Source: Perkinsus olseni (lineage: Eukaryota > Perkinsozoa > Perkinsida > Perkinsidae). Taken from it: DNA of 64,000 bases. The position numbers and the translations under genes are program-made. Where the stretch lies: contig JABANP010000002.1 of the NCBI GenBank assembly GCA_013115135.1, forward strand, positions 62,001 through 126,000, read 5' to 3'. Below the pieces are notes generated by a model. The model saw only the letters and a program-made list of their open reading frames with translations. It ran no database searches and was not told the origin of the DNA. Below, piece by piece: positions 1-13,548 of this stretch; position 1 is the first letter of the stretch, and each line of letters begins with the position of its first letter.

Positions 1-50
1 CTGGACCGATACACAAGTTCTGAATCCAACGAGTAATGCACTTCCACCGC

Positions 51-525
51 TCATTGCTCCCACCCTTCGGTTCCGGGAGCCTCGGTGGCGCTCCTCAACC
101 CATCAAGAATATTCACAAGCAAAGAGTGTCCTTCGTTGTGGGGAAGATGGGAGTCGCGTAAACCGAGAGCTTGTAAAATGTCATCACCAGAGAGGATGTC
201 CGAGGTTGATAGACCATAGTCGGGCAGAAGGACCTGAGAAGCACTGAGGTCATGATATCCTCGGCAGGACGATCCGCCTCACCGAGAGACTAAGGTCCTT
301 GCTCGTCCGTTTGAGATAGTCTCCGATGAGCGAGATCAGAGCCTTCGTTCTCAAGCTCATATCGATCGCTCTGTTCTCTTTGGTTTTCCCATCACGTCTC
401 CGGATCTCTTGAACAAGCCTCGTTCGTAGGAGACTCTTCAGCTCCCCAGCTAGCCCCCGGGACTTGACGAATTCTCGAAACTCCGAAGAGAGCGCCTTCC
501 GCTCAGCCTCGTCAGGAGAAAGCAT
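51..525 (-). CDS. LisH-domain centriolar protein, OFD1/FOPNL-like
   Basis: Two exons, 525-283 and 233-51, separated by a 49-nt GT-AG intron (282-234), give about 141 residues from ATG (MLSPDEAERKAL) to TGA. The centre reads as a LisH motif (TKALISLIGDYLKRTSKDLSLS followed by VLLPDYGLS), which aligns with the OFD1/FOP segment where the helix pair ends in LSVF-PESG. The upstream helix (EFREFVKSRGLAGELKSLL) matches the N-terminal helix of the same family. Family members act at centrioles, basal bodies and centriolar satellites. The protein is short, as in FOPNL/FOR20, and lacks the long coiled coil of OFD1. What is seen is the LisH pattern and the splice sites; the centriolar role is inferred. 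The start is the first in-frame ATG and could lie further upstream. Confidence 0.72.
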
Positions 526-1220
526 ATTTGTGCAACCTCGGCTACCGTCCTGCTCCGCCCAGAAACCCACCATGTGAATTGACAACTGCAGTAAGATGGG
601 TACACCGCCCCCGAAACGACGATATAAGAGGCGAATGGACCATCTCTTTGAAAGCCAGACTTTCCCCGGCACGAATATCTTAAATCGTCTGCATTTGCTA
701 CCCACGGTGATCTATGGGGACCGGCAACTCGCATCCTCCCAGTGAGGTCCCAGCCTGGGACCCTCAGCCACCTCCAGCAGCTGCATAGAGATATCATATC
801 TCAGATAGGATCAGCCAAGAAGGCTACATCACGCGGTGCCTGTGGAAAACGGCACTCAGTGGGGTCCGCCCACAACCTGCGGCGCAGGTTCCGCGGTCCT
901 GCGGTCTACAGGTTTCGCCAAATTGGTGACACCAACGCTCCTAAACACTATCGCACACCAGAATAACTAATCTCAACTCGTCTACGTGACGTAGAGGCCT
1001 GTCTAGAGGCTCCAGGCTGGAACTATCATCTGATAGCTTCCTCCGATTCTCACACGGCCCGTTCGATAGATAAGCAAAGTCGTGTAGGCAACGCTGGAGC
1101 TCCATGCGGCTTGCTTTACGTCAATCTGCGACCATCGGTCGCCAGCCGCTCTTTCGGATCCATACTTCATGTTAGCTGCCCTATTCTCAGGATTATTCAC
1201 TCGCGTGAAATATCTAACCT
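526..1220. other. Intergenic, divergent spacer
   Basis: Between the start of the minus-strand LisH gene and the plus-strand membrane protein gene. I see no conserved coding segment. It should hold the 5' regions of both divergent genes. Confidence 0.4.
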
Positions 1221-1775
1221 ATGTGGGCTTCCGGAGTTTCCGTCGTCTTCTGCATCATATCGGCTGGCGCCAGCATACTCGATGGAGTGGAGGTTGGCGC
1301 CCCCGGTATGCTTGGGCGGCTCGAGACGCTGCAGGAGCCATCCGCCCAGACCGAGGGCCTAAAGCTCAGCGATCTGAGCATTCCACTCTCGGATCCGTAA
1401 GTTTCGATATAGTCAAAGTAGCTAGTTATTCTGCGTCTTCAGGCTTCTCAGGAGCACCACGGTCGCACCGCCACCTGGGGTTGAGAGCACCGGCACTAGC
1501 GAGCCAGTCGAGCCTTCCGAGGATTACTCGGGAATGCTCACTGCTCTGCTAGTCCTTCTTGCCTCGATCCTAGTCGTGTCGATCGTGCAAGTAGCCGTCT
1601 TTATCAAGTTAATGGTGGCGATACAGAAGCAGGGAAGAGGGCTGAATCTTGAAGAGGGGTGCTCGGTAAGACGAAAGACCCCTGGTCGCGGCATGCATGG
1701 TTGAAATTTCTTCAGGTACCTAAGGAATCACCCCCAAGGGCAGCTGCAGCTGAGGAGACGGTCGCTGGTCTGTGA
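1221..1775 (+). CDS. Small type I membrane protein, uncharacterised
   Basis: Three exons (1221-1396, 1443-1665, 1716-1775) with introns of 46 and 50 nt, both with clean GTAAG donors and TTCAG acceptors, give about 152 residues. The start ATG opens a hydrophobic signal peptide (MWASGVSVVFCIISAGAS). A lumenal or extracellular stretch rich in Pro, Ser, Thr and Glu follows, then a strong transmembrane helix (LTALLVLLASILVVSIVQVA) and a short basic-acidic tail ending EETVAGL. The expected topology is type I. I do not recognise the family. The reading frame stays open across both splices, which supports the model. It sits divergently beside the LisH gene and tail to tail with the SUV3 gene. Confidence 0.62.
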
Positions 1776-1949
1776 ATAACATGATGAGCATCATTTGACT
1801 TGTTGTCGACAAACCGAAATTACCTGAAATTGTTGAAGTCCCCCAATCCGTATCTTCGCCTACGCATTAGTTTCGACTACCACCTCTCACGTTCTGCCCA
1901 ACTCAAAAACGGGGGATAACCAGAAACGTTGAATTAGCATCAGCAACTC

Positions 1950-4409
1950 TCACAATACAGAGCCTAGCTCGATGCTTTTGAATTTCCGTCGACTACCGGG
2001 GAGATCATCGTCCATCAATTTTTCGGCCACCTGAGCGGCTACGTCTTCTGATGAATCAATCTCCAGCTCCCCTCGGATAGCGTTGGTAATCGCTTCCACG
2101 ACCTTCGCTCTCGCGTCTCTTGCTTCCTTCTCGGATGTGTAGATCATAGAGCTGCTTCTCCGAGCTAGCCACAGATAGAGATCATAGATCTGACACACTC
2201 TCTCCAGATGGAATACTGCGGATACGGTTGTCGGGACTTCTGCGTCGAATACCATCTTGTCGGCAAGCGGAACTTGTTTCGTTGCGACTAGAGACTGTGC
2301 GAAAGTTCTGAGACCAGCGAGCACTATGGGGTCGTTGGGGTCGACTGGTGCGGAGCAAAACTCGACCACTTGCTGGAAGGACAGTTCCTCGATGTCGGCC
2401 AAACCTTTGGCGATGTTCGCCATCCGATTAGACCAAGTCCCAAGGTAACATATCGGATCGGTATGAGCGACATCTGCAAATGTTTGGAAGATCTTGGCAG
2501 CCGAGAGACTCTCTTCCCCCAGCGCAGACTCGGCCTCGCAGTGAAAGGCACTGAGTATGCTGCTTTCGGGGAGTATGGCGGCCTGAGTGATCTCATCGGA
2601 GACCATCAAGTGGCTGGGAACTTCCTTCTCGAAGGTATCCTTGGTCCACTCGAGGCCGAAACCGGCGAAAAGGGCAGGCAAGTGATCCTCGTGCATGCAA
2701 GTAACGACCCCTCCTTCAGCTCCGGCAGACAGGCCATATCGTCCCGCCCGCCCACCAATCTGACGGAACTCTGTGGGTAAAAGTTGCCTTGTCTCGACAC
2801 CATCGAACTTGTGCACAGTGGAGAAAATGACTCGACGTATGTTGAAGTTGAGACCGAGGCCGATGCAATCACTGGCTACAAGAACATCGAACTCTTGACG
2901 ATTGAAGCTGTTAATCTGATCGCGTCGGGTCTCGGGTGGCAAAGTGCCGTACACCACACAAACGCGCCATCTAGTAGAACGCTCGATGTCCGCCTTCACC
3001 CTAGAAAGCATAAGGTCCATCACATGCCGACGACGAGTTCGTCTCACCGCATGATGTCCCAGCGGCTGAAGACCACCACACAATCTCCTCGCCTCAGACT
3101 TTGATAAGAGCCAATGGCCTTACCAGAGAGGAACAGCGGGCTCAGTCGGGAGTATCTGATTCAGTGTAACTCCATACATTCTGTGTTTGGATTAACGCCC
3201 TACGGACTATGACGGAGCACGACGTCGTTAGGGCGGTACATACCCAACAGGGCCTCTACGAGCTTAGTGGCTCTACCATCGCCGCAGAGATGTATCTCCC
3301 GCGCTGGAAGGGCCAGTATCGCCTGTCGAAAGAGAGTGCAGATGGTTCGAAATCGAGGCGGCACTTACTCGAGTCCAGGCGCCGCCGCGCTCCCGATCCC
3401 CTACAAGCTGAACCTCATCAATCACACCAACATCGTAATCTACGCTGCCGGGGCCCGGGCACATCTCAACAGTGCATGATAAGTGACTCCCGACGCCTGT
3501 CTCAGTAGCCTCAGGCGCAAGGTCCAGCTGAGGCTCCGAGCCCTCGGCTGACTTGCCGCGAATATGTTCCTGAACAAACGCATTGACTTGCATAGATGAA
3601 GTCTTCATCGAAAAGGAAGTCGCTTTCAGTACCCACCTGACCAGTCAGTAGGTCAGTGTCAAGCCCCATAGCTAGCAAGTCTTCGTAGCACTGCCACGCA
3701 AGCAACCGAAGAGGACCACAGTAGACTCCTCGACTGAGCAAGGACAAAGAGAAGAGCTCTTCACATGACGATGCCTCCGTACTGGCTCTACCTTGCTGTA
3801 CGCAATGCCTGCATAGCGCTGTAGGTCTTCCCACTATTCGTCGGACCTTCGTGGAAATGGACGACTCGCGGAAAGCCGGCCTGATGTGAAGATTCTTCAC
3901 TGAAGAATGATCCAGCGCTTGGCCCGAAACGGAAGCGACACTCAGAATTCCCATGAGAGACCTCGTGACGAGTTCGTATAGGTCACTGATGCTGCCTACG
4001 TTTTCGCATCGAGATTCTTGAGGTCAGCCAAGTGGCGCAGATTCTTGTACGCGAACACTTGACTTCGGCACTTATCCTCTAGGAACTTCTTCACAGCTCT
4101 CGACACCTCCCTCAGCTTCAACGGCAGATCAGATGAACCGGACTCTCCGTGGGCAAAAGTGTCGTCAGCAAGACTAGCCCTGAGACTTGGCACGAGCTCT
4201 CGCCCCTCTTGGTACCTGCCAACGACAACCTCGCGGAGCTCCCTGGGGAGGCTCTTCACTCACTTCAGATAGAGGTCGAAGCGCTCCCTTGTGTTCTTGT
4301 CTTTCATCAGATGCATCGGGACCGAAGAGAGGTCCTTAGACGCGGTACTACGGCTATCGTGAAGACGTAGGAGCTGATCGATCCTCGCATGCATTGCGTC
4401 AGATTCCAT
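1950..4409 (-). CDS. SUV3: ATP-dependent RNA helicase SUV3 (SUPV3L1), mitochondrial type
   Basis: Multi-exon gene. Superfamily 2 helicase motifs appear in order: motif I GPTNSGKTYSAMQ (near 3830), YCGPLRLLAWQ with LLTGQ (near 3700), HLSCTVEMCPG followed by VIDEVQLVGDRERGGAWTR (near 3400; DEVQ is the Walker B box), EIHLCGDG (near 3290), VVYGTLPPETRR, LVASDCIGLGLNFNIRRVIF and RQIGGRAGRYG (2970-2710). The C-terminal part matches the SUV3 helical region (IYDLYLWLARR). In other eukaryotes SUV3 unwinds RNA in the mitochondrial degradosome with a 3'-5' exonuclease. The start ATG at 4409 opens MESDAMHARIDQLL. Likely introns include one with donor GTAGAGCC after the motif I exon and one after LLTGQ, each about 60 nt. 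I checked for a mitochondrial presequence and none is obvious, so the first exon may be missing. Confidence 0.9.
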
Positions 4410-4756
4410 CTCTGTGAGATCAGGCCTGAGAGAGTCACACTATGGAAGCCTGCGAGAGATATCGCAGTCTCAACCACACCGTAAGCCGCGCCCTTACGTA
4501 TCAGTTATGGTATATGGTGGTGTGGACGAGGAAGAGGTTTCCCATAAGCTTTTGGCTGCAATCGTACCCTGCAATGGGTGGCGTACCGGAGCTGCTACAG
4601 CAGCTGGCGAGCGCCGCATAGCAGTGGCTCGTCGCAGTAGAGGCCTACATCGTAGTACCATTGAAGTGAGTGGGAGACTGACTGCGGCGCTGAGAACTCG
4701 ACCTCCCTTTAAACTTCGAACAACACAAGACAGTTCTCGTCAAACCACGCGGTGAT

Positions 4757-7700
4757 TCAGTTCAGTTTATCAATGGTAAGGTCACATGCACGATAAATCA
4801 TGCTGTTCACGATCCACGTCTCCCAGGTCCTCTCAGAGCGCCCGAGCGCATCCGCGTTGACCGCAGGGAAATGTAGACTCTTGTTGATAGAGGCAATGAG
4901 TCGAGGGACGAGCAAATCCGAGGCCCACTTCAACAGGGCCTCGCCGATTTTCCTACGATGGGGACTGGCCAGTTCTGTCAAGGCATCCCGCGACAGTAGA
5001 CACGTGGCGCTGTACGCTTTCGGGGTCGAGACGGTACCATGCAGGGCGAAACCTTACCAGAGCCAGCACTAGGCAAGCATACGGGAGTCGATCGAAAGCT
5101 TTGGGAGGTAGACAAGAGAGTATGAGCGAGAAGCCAAGGCAGTCTCTGGCGGGCCTTGCGAACACGAGGAGGGTAGAGAGCATCGTCATGGCGCTATCGA
5201 TATCATCAGTCGAGGACGACTCTGACATGAGGACTCCTTCAACACCCAACGCTACAAGGCCAGGTATAACATCCCTGTTCAGCTTGACCGTTCCAGTAGA
5301 CAGAGCCAGTGACCAGTAGGCGCACCGGATACTCAAGTTTGCACGGCTCAGGCTTTCGATGGGCAGTCTGATAGCAGCCACGCCACAGAATGCTACCGCG
5401 CCAGATCCACCCTCAGCTGCTGCAGACTCCGCCCATGACCCAAGCCAAACACACTTGAGAGATCTACCATGACCTCGTGAGAGCTCAAATAAAACGGACC
5501 CCGCTCTGAGGCAACTCTCCCGCAGGAGTGTGTGCGAGCAATTGCTACTGGTCAGTTGTGCTGCCGCGAGTCCTTCCAGACACGAGCCGAGGTCCAACAA
5601 CGTGGCCACTCCGACGGGGTGCATCATCAAGACAGTGGTCATCAAGTCACACAGCAGGGCGCATTCTTCAGGCCCGCGAGGGTCGCACGCCAGGAAATTA
5701 CAGCACGGTGAAAGAAGCGCCTCCGCCTCCCAGTCCTCATTCAGACTTGGGATCATACCGAGCAGCGTAATGGTCGGTCGGAGCATGCGAGGTGTGCAGA
5801 ACTGCGGCTGCTGGCTGGCGGTGATCACGACGGCTTTTACCAAACCCGCCAAACCATCTTCTAAGTTTGGGCCAGCGCCGGCAGCTACCTCGGCCAGCAT
5901 CGCGAGGATTTCGGCCGGGACCTCTTCGGAGTCCTCGAGCAGCCATACCAGCGTTTGCGTTATGTGCTTCGTGTCGTGCGAGGCCGACTCAGAGTCACGC
6001 TTCCCAAGCATCGAATTGGGCTCGTTGAAAAACTGACAGCAGCTGAGCTTTCACCTGCGATAAAGGGCGGTGGCAACCTCGTGTTGACAGGAGCCGCAGA
6101 ACGTGTGTGATCAACAATAGAGCCTCCATCAGCACACGAGGTTCCCATTCTGACACCACTAGCTTTGCCATGGGCTGCACTGAAGCTAGTAGACCATTGC
6201 CAATGGACACATCACTGGTCAGAGAAGAGAAGAGAACCGCTAGGGACGTCACGCTTGAGGCTCCGTCGAGTTCAACTCCTTTGACGAAGAGTTCACCAGC
6301 GTCCCCACTGAGCTCATCAACACTGAGTTGAGCGAAACTAGCCAACGAGGAACAACCCCCACCAAGAGAAGACGCACCACCGGCCCAGATCCTGCCGTGA
6401 GGGCTGGGACCAGAACTGCAGCGGAACGGAGACGATGCTGCAATTCCTCCAAGCGAGGGGACTGATAGAGGTCGCCGATCAATGCTCCCGTCGCGCGGAG
6501 GAAGGCTTCCATGGCCACCGGGCTTGATGGGAAGTGCTCCAGGAGAACCCTCGATAGCTGGTCCATCAGAACCACCAGAGGAACCGACGGTGGCTCGGGG
6601 AGGACGCAGCAACCAAAGTCACAAATGCGGCCGAAGAATAGATCCGAGCTCACTGTACGGCTCGCCCAAGCTCCAACAGACTCCACGACGGAGCCAACTT
6701 CAGGCGCGAGGACTTCGAGGTCGCCGTGCCTCACGGAGCCCATCAAAAACTCCATCACAGTCACTGCATGGTCCTCCAAGCCGTGACACAGAATCACCTC
6801 CACCGACCTCAGTAATGCCTTCAACGTAGCCTCGCCGATGTTATGTGGTTTCACCGCCTCCAGCACGGTCGCTAGGAGTGCTGCAATGGGTTCTTCATGG
6901 ACAGAGGGAAGGACTATCGCGACGAAGTCTTCATTCCAAACTCGCTTGGCGATCTCTTCAGGGCACGCCGCTATGAAGTCCTCCAGGCACACAGCAGCGA
7001 GGGCCCCCATACGAGAGCCTGTTCGGACCAACTCCAGCAGCCAGTCCACGATCGAGAGCGTCCGCGGTCCACTGGTTACCAAAGGGGGAGCTGGTACTAG
7101 GAAGACTCTGCACAGTACAATGCACGCTTCCTGCAAGTCCTCCTCGCTCGACTGCAGGATGTGAAACTCGACGGCCGCCTCCAATTCGTGGATGAAGGAG
7201 TGGAATGGGCCGATGTCATTCTCATGGTCGAGGGATCTGAGCCGATCAATGGCCTCACGCTTCCCTCGGTGGTGCAACTCGCCTACCCCATGAACAAGGC
7301 ATCCACAGCTCCTTGGCACCCTGCAATCATCAACATTATCCTCATCGCCGTGTCGTTCCTCCTGCCGCGCGAGAATCGAGACACCAGTCCCCTGCAAAGA
7401 TCGCTGTCCAGAAACCACAGCGCCGCAGCTCCCACATCCTCCCCGTCGAGGATGTGCCCAATGACACGCTCAACCACCTCACAGGCCGCCCCCGTAACAA
7501 GCTCGCCACTCTCCCCACGGGCGATGGTATCAACACACGCAATAAGCAGTGCGTTGTCCTCGTGCAGTAGGCACGCCAGCACCGCGCTGTGAGTGGCCTC
7601 CTCGTCGATATCAAACAGCTTCCGAAGGGTCAATACGACAGCCTCGGGTGGTATCATCTGCCGAACCCGATCACGTACGATCTGTCCTCCACACACTACC

Positions 7701-8052
7701 ATCAACGCTAGAGCTTCACAAAGCAGCTCTGAGCATCGGTCGGCCTTGCGGTCCGCCATGAGCCTCGATAGACAAGTCGCTAGCTGATTTCTCATCGCCT
7801 TCGGTTTATCCACGGCGCGCAAGTAAGCGGAATCACCACGCAGTAGATGTACTAGGCATTCCCCTCGGGCTACGAGGAACCGAAGAGGTGTGTCGCCCGC
7901 AGTGCAGCTGTAGAGAAAACAGCCAAGGCAAAACACAGCCGTCTGCTGGCTGCCCGCACTATGGCAGGCAACATCCTGGACACCGACAGCCACCAGGGCA
8001 GCGCTCTAGATGACACTCTCGACATTCGCCAGTGGGAGCTGGGATAGGGCAT
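4757..8052 (-). CDS. Large alpha-helical HEAT/ARM-like protein, possibly importin-beta family
   Basis: Three long minus-strand coding blocks (about 7990-7285, 7280-6250 and 6010-4757) join into roughly 1000 residues ending at the stop at 4757. The sequence is almost wholly amphipathic helix pairs rich in Leu, Ala and Val with no low-complexity linkers (for example VVLTLRKLFDIDEEATHSAV, SVPLVVLMDQLSRVLLEHF, EILAMLAEVAAGAGPNLEDG). This is the texture of HEAT repeats. Size and repeat style fit transportin-3/Mtr10 or importin-13, which carry cargo through nuclear pores, but I see no diagnostic motif, so that assignment is a guess. The 5' end is unresolved, between about 7990 and 8150. Frame changes near 7280 and 6250-6010 are assumed to be short introns. 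Confidence 0.5.
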
Positions 8053-8149
8053 CTCACTGCAATGCGAATTTCCGTCGGCGTCTCAACAGAAACAGCAGGG
8101 CCCGAGTGCCGATGTTGTGCCATTGGACGTTTGAAACAGCGAGAAAACT

Positions 8150-9190
8150 CCACACAGCATATCTTATTCCAATCACACGTACAGACCTCCCATGCTGATC
8201 AGGTGATTCAGCGAGGTTCGCCGCTTCCAACAGCCGAGATCACTGAGGCTAAGATTACAAGATTCCCCGTCCGATCAATGGACGTGCCAACGAGTACGAC
8301 TCATACTCTGCTCCCTTCTCGCCCACTAGTTCAACACGACAGCACAATGATTGGTGAATCCTACTACCACACAATGCGCTACAGCCAAACTGTTGGCAAC
8401 CACTTCTCCTTGATGCTACCAGTACACTCTACCCTACCGGCTACAGAATACAAAGCAGTCATCAAAACTCTCAACACCTCCTCGTGGTGGAGACGACGCT
8501 TGAACTACTACTATAATCAATCGCGACACAAGAGAGGCAGCGAAAAACAGCCAGTACGAGCCCGTTACCTGTCGCCGAACACCGACCGGCTAAGAGAAGT
8601 CAGTAGTAATGGTAGAACGTGCCACATTACAATCTCTTCTCGCATGCGTCAAAATCCACCACTAGGGATCACCATCGCTGACCATCGCGAAAAACTTCGG
8701 CCTAGCGAAGGCTTCAGAAAGAGAGATTCATACGCGCCTGTCTGACCGTACGAGAGTGAGAAGCTACGCAGAAGCTACACCAAGGGCTTCAGAAATGGTT
8801 GTATATAAAACAATCGGAGAGGTAAATGATATCACGAGTTTGCGGGGAACAAACACAAGCTTGACTACCATTGCAGATCGATAGTCAACTCCACAAGCTT
8901 AACGTGATGGATGTGGCGAGGGAAGATATATCACCCGAGCAAGAACTGCAGATATTCCTAAGAGCGGAAAATTACGTGTAGAAGACCGTGACTTCATGCA
9001 GTATCTCAACATAATAATGCTACAAAACGTAAAAGCGGTCAGGCTGCGCAAGAGCTGGAGCAATGGGCCTTCAGAAGTCTTGCTTTTCAAGAGAATGCGT
9101 CCACACTGCGCTGCGGCGGCTGACTACTGTGTGGACTTGAAAGCTCCTATAGTCCACCAACAGGATGTTGACATACTTTTGTCGGTGGCA
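8150..9190. other. Stretch without a supported gene
   Basis: An open plus-strand frame of about 230 codons at 8032-8745 lacks conserved motifs and has unstructured composition. I judge it chance. The region presumably holds the 5' end of the HEAT-like gene and the 3' flank of the DAHP synthase gene. Confidence 0.4.
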
Positions 9191-9193
9191 CAG

Positions 9194-11028
<1,835 letters not shown>

Positions 11029-11389
11029 TCAGTGACAGAACATTACCTCAGCGGAGGGTAAGTTGGCAACCTCCACTCGGGAGGTCGCAGTGGCAGTTGG
11101 CCGGGCTAACTGTAACATGCGTGATAAGTCTTCTGAGTCGGCAAAATTAAGTTGATGCAGTATGAATGGTCCAGACAGTGGAGAATAATATAGGGGACTA
11201 AGAATAATCTGCAACACTACCGTCAAGCATCCGACACAAGTCGGAACACAACTGCAACACTCTCGGACCACAAAACGGCGGGCGCGCTCTGCACCGCACT
11301 ACGAAGATTCTCTCATCACTGCGTTTCAATCTGCGCGGAGCACACAACTCAGCAATACAAATCGCGGTCAGCCTGAAGAGTAGAAAGAT

Positions 11390-11900
11390 CAGGGAAGAAC
11401 AGGGTTGAGGCTGGCGCCGGAACGCTACCCCTGCAGCGAGCGAAGAGCCAGGAATTGCAACAACAACAACAACAACAATTGCAACAACAACAACAACAAC
11501 AACTCAACCAGAGCGGAAGTTGCCATACTCGAACACAATAAATCCTCTAAGCCCTTAGCGAACAGTGCAGTGAAGGAGGAATATTAAAGAAATGTGGGCT
11601 AATGCTGATAAAATGCTACAACTGGCTGAGAGCACTGATGGGGCTACGACCCGCAACAGCCGCCGCCGGATGATGATTCCTTCTCGCTGAATGGGAGGTC
11701 GAGCCTGAAGAATACATCATCAATATCAACAGCAATAGCAACAACAACCAAACGCCAAAGAACTCTCCGGCCACTGCTACGCCACGCAAGCGAATCATGG
11801 GCCCAGGTACCAGAGGAATTATCGTCACGCGTAGCGCCGCAGTCTCACCGTATCGGTCTGTCGTAGTCACGTGCAACGGCCACTCCGTAGTCTGATCCCT
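11390..11900 (+). CDS. Possible exons with a polyglutamine tract, uncharacterised
   Basis: In one plus-strand frame the CAA-rich stretch at 11456-11505 encodes two Gln runs split by Leu, preceded by LPLQRAKSQEL. A second block near 11640-11780 reads GYDPQQPPPDDDSFSLNGRS in an open frame with coding-like composition. The blocks are separated by stops and would need an intron. No conserved domain is visible. It could equally be a repeat-bearing non-coding stretch. Confidence 0.25.
11456..11505. repeat. CAA trinucleotide microsatellite
   Basis: Two uninterrupted CAA runs of six to seven units separated by a single TTG, in a purine-rich context. Translation in one frame gives polyglutamine. Likely polymorphic in length. 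Confidence 0.8.
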
Positions 11901-12179
11901 CTGCAGGCACTGGGGCTCCAAAGCTCGAATGTTGAGACTGCTGCTGAAGCATTTGTCGTTGAAGTGCCAGCCGGACTACCTGAACACAAGCCACGAGTTC
12001 ACACATGACAAATTCTCCTTTTTCTTCTTCTTCATTGCCACTCTTCTAACCCCACCACCTTCTCCGCAACTGCATGGAAGAGGAACTCTATCTGCTCTCC
12101 ACCCGTCAGTGAGGAGGTGAGGAAAAACGGGAAGCCCTGAATGCGGAAGACATTGCCATGCGACCGTCTCCACAGTTTA

Positions 12180-12690
12180 CTCGACGAAGTTTTTGAGTTC
12201 ATTTCTTCCCTCCGCCTTTGGAGCTACTATTCTCCGACGGTTCTAATCTTGACGAGCCTTCCACTGAACTTAGCAGTTCTGCTCAGTCAACGTAAACGGA
12301 GGTCCGTCACAGTGTAGTAAGCATGCAACGCGAGGAGAAGCTGAGGCCCCCTCGTCTAGAAAGGGCTAACTTGAATAAGTATAAGCCGGGTCTAGTAAAA
12401 AGTCTGATTATCGGACTATTCAACCGATCTACTTAAGTGAATATAGCGGTTGCACGCATACTCAGGTTCCTCGCTGGAGCAGGGGCGCGCAAGCTTGTTG
12501 TCTACACGTAGACAACACAGGAAAAATCAGGGACTCTCTCTTCAAAGACTCTTTCGATAAGGTCGACTAGTAAAAAATGACCACTGCCCGGCCCGGGCAA
12601 AACACGTGTGCACGCTAGTTGCACGCGAACACATTGAGTGTAAAAGAAGACAGAGTTATATCATGTCACCAGCGCCGCACTACCGATGGC
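12180..12690. other. Stretch without a supported gene
   Basis: No conserved coding block is seen here on either strand. It contains a near-perfect hairpin at about 12499-12521 (arms TGTTGTCTAC and GTAGACAACA). Confidence 0.4.
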
Positions 12691-12699
12691 CACGAAAAA

Positions 12700-13548
12700 T
12701 CATCCATAACACAGTGCTGATCATCGATTAGCTCTGACATTCACTACATTCTCATTGGCGTATCTCCGTGCAAAAGAGACATCCAGCTTCGGCGCTAAGT
12801 CCTGCTTCGTGCCAACCTAAAATCCATAGCAAGTTGAGAAACCGAAAAAATGGAGCAGAGCGTGTTCTGCTATGGACCAGCGTGAACACTGGTGATCAGC
12901 GCCACAGAACCCGCTGCTTCTCGAAGAATCCGACTCCTGCAAACTGGTAGTACCAAAACAAACTCCGCTCGTTCGTTGTGTTGGGCCACTTGATTTTGCC
13001 ACCATTTTATTTGGTCAAAAGACGTTGAATTGGATAGGTCAAAACACAGCAGACATATCTGAGCATGGGCATCAAGCATAGGAATGCCGAGCACCAGGAC
13101 CATGAACCCAGCCGCGAAAGAAATATTCATCCCTCCACGCCCACGTCCCGCTACTACATCGGCCTGCCTGTAGTAACTCCCTGCCAATTGGGCGAACCGT
13201 TCCTGGCCTGCTGTATCATAAAGAGGATCAACTTTATGGGTTCTGCCACGCCTAACGACGACGAATCAGAAGCACTCCCCGAGACTACTCGACGCCGTGC
13301 TGGTGCAAAGGTGAATTATGACGCACCTGTCACGTTAAGTGTCTTCTCCTTAGAGTCACAACCCAACGTCGACTGCGTATTAGCATCGAACACGTCATCC
13401 ACAAATCTGATCCGAAAGGTTCATAGAAACCGTAGCCATCCAGGCCCAAACGCTGCCCTCTGCACTACCGTGTGACCAGACAGGTCTTTCCAACGCTAGC
13501 AGGTCCCACTACGATCACCTTCCCTACCAAAACCTTGGGAACGGGCAT
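12700..13548 (-). CDS. Rab-family small GTPase with an apparent frame break
   Basis: The ATG at 13546-13548 opens MPVPKVLVGKVIVVGPASVG followed by KTCLVTR, giving the P-loop GPASVGKT. After an intron of about 60 nt comes RFVDDVFDANTQSTLGCDSK and EKTLNV (switch I region), then an intron, then EPIKLIL, then DTAGQERFAQLAGSYYRQAD (switch II, the Rab signature), then LLCFDLSNSTSFDQIKWWQN, NERAEFVLV and finally VGTKQDLAPKLD. The base-binding motif is therefore TKQD rather than the usual NKxD. Between EPIKLIL and DTAGQ the frame shifts by one base at about 13218-13226 with no GT-AG option, so this copy is either damaged or has a sequencing indel. The C-terminal end, where the prenylated Cys should lie, was not resolved. 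Rab proteins direct vesicle traffic; the subfamily is not clear. Confidence 0.8.

Noticed and set aside
4262..4385. Apparent 14-22 nt introns, for example GTGAGTGAAGAGCCTCCCCAG in SUV3 and similar cases near 16030, 19960 and 63460
   Set aside because: For SUV3 and the phosphatase an alternative acceptor or donor gives a normal 48-65 nt intron that also keeps frame. The other two cases lie in genes without homology support. Ultra-short introns are therefore not needed.
8032..8745. Plus-strand open frame of 237 codons
   Set aside because: No domain, no neighbouring exon in phase and composition unlike real genes here. It is likely chance in a region with few plus-strand stops.
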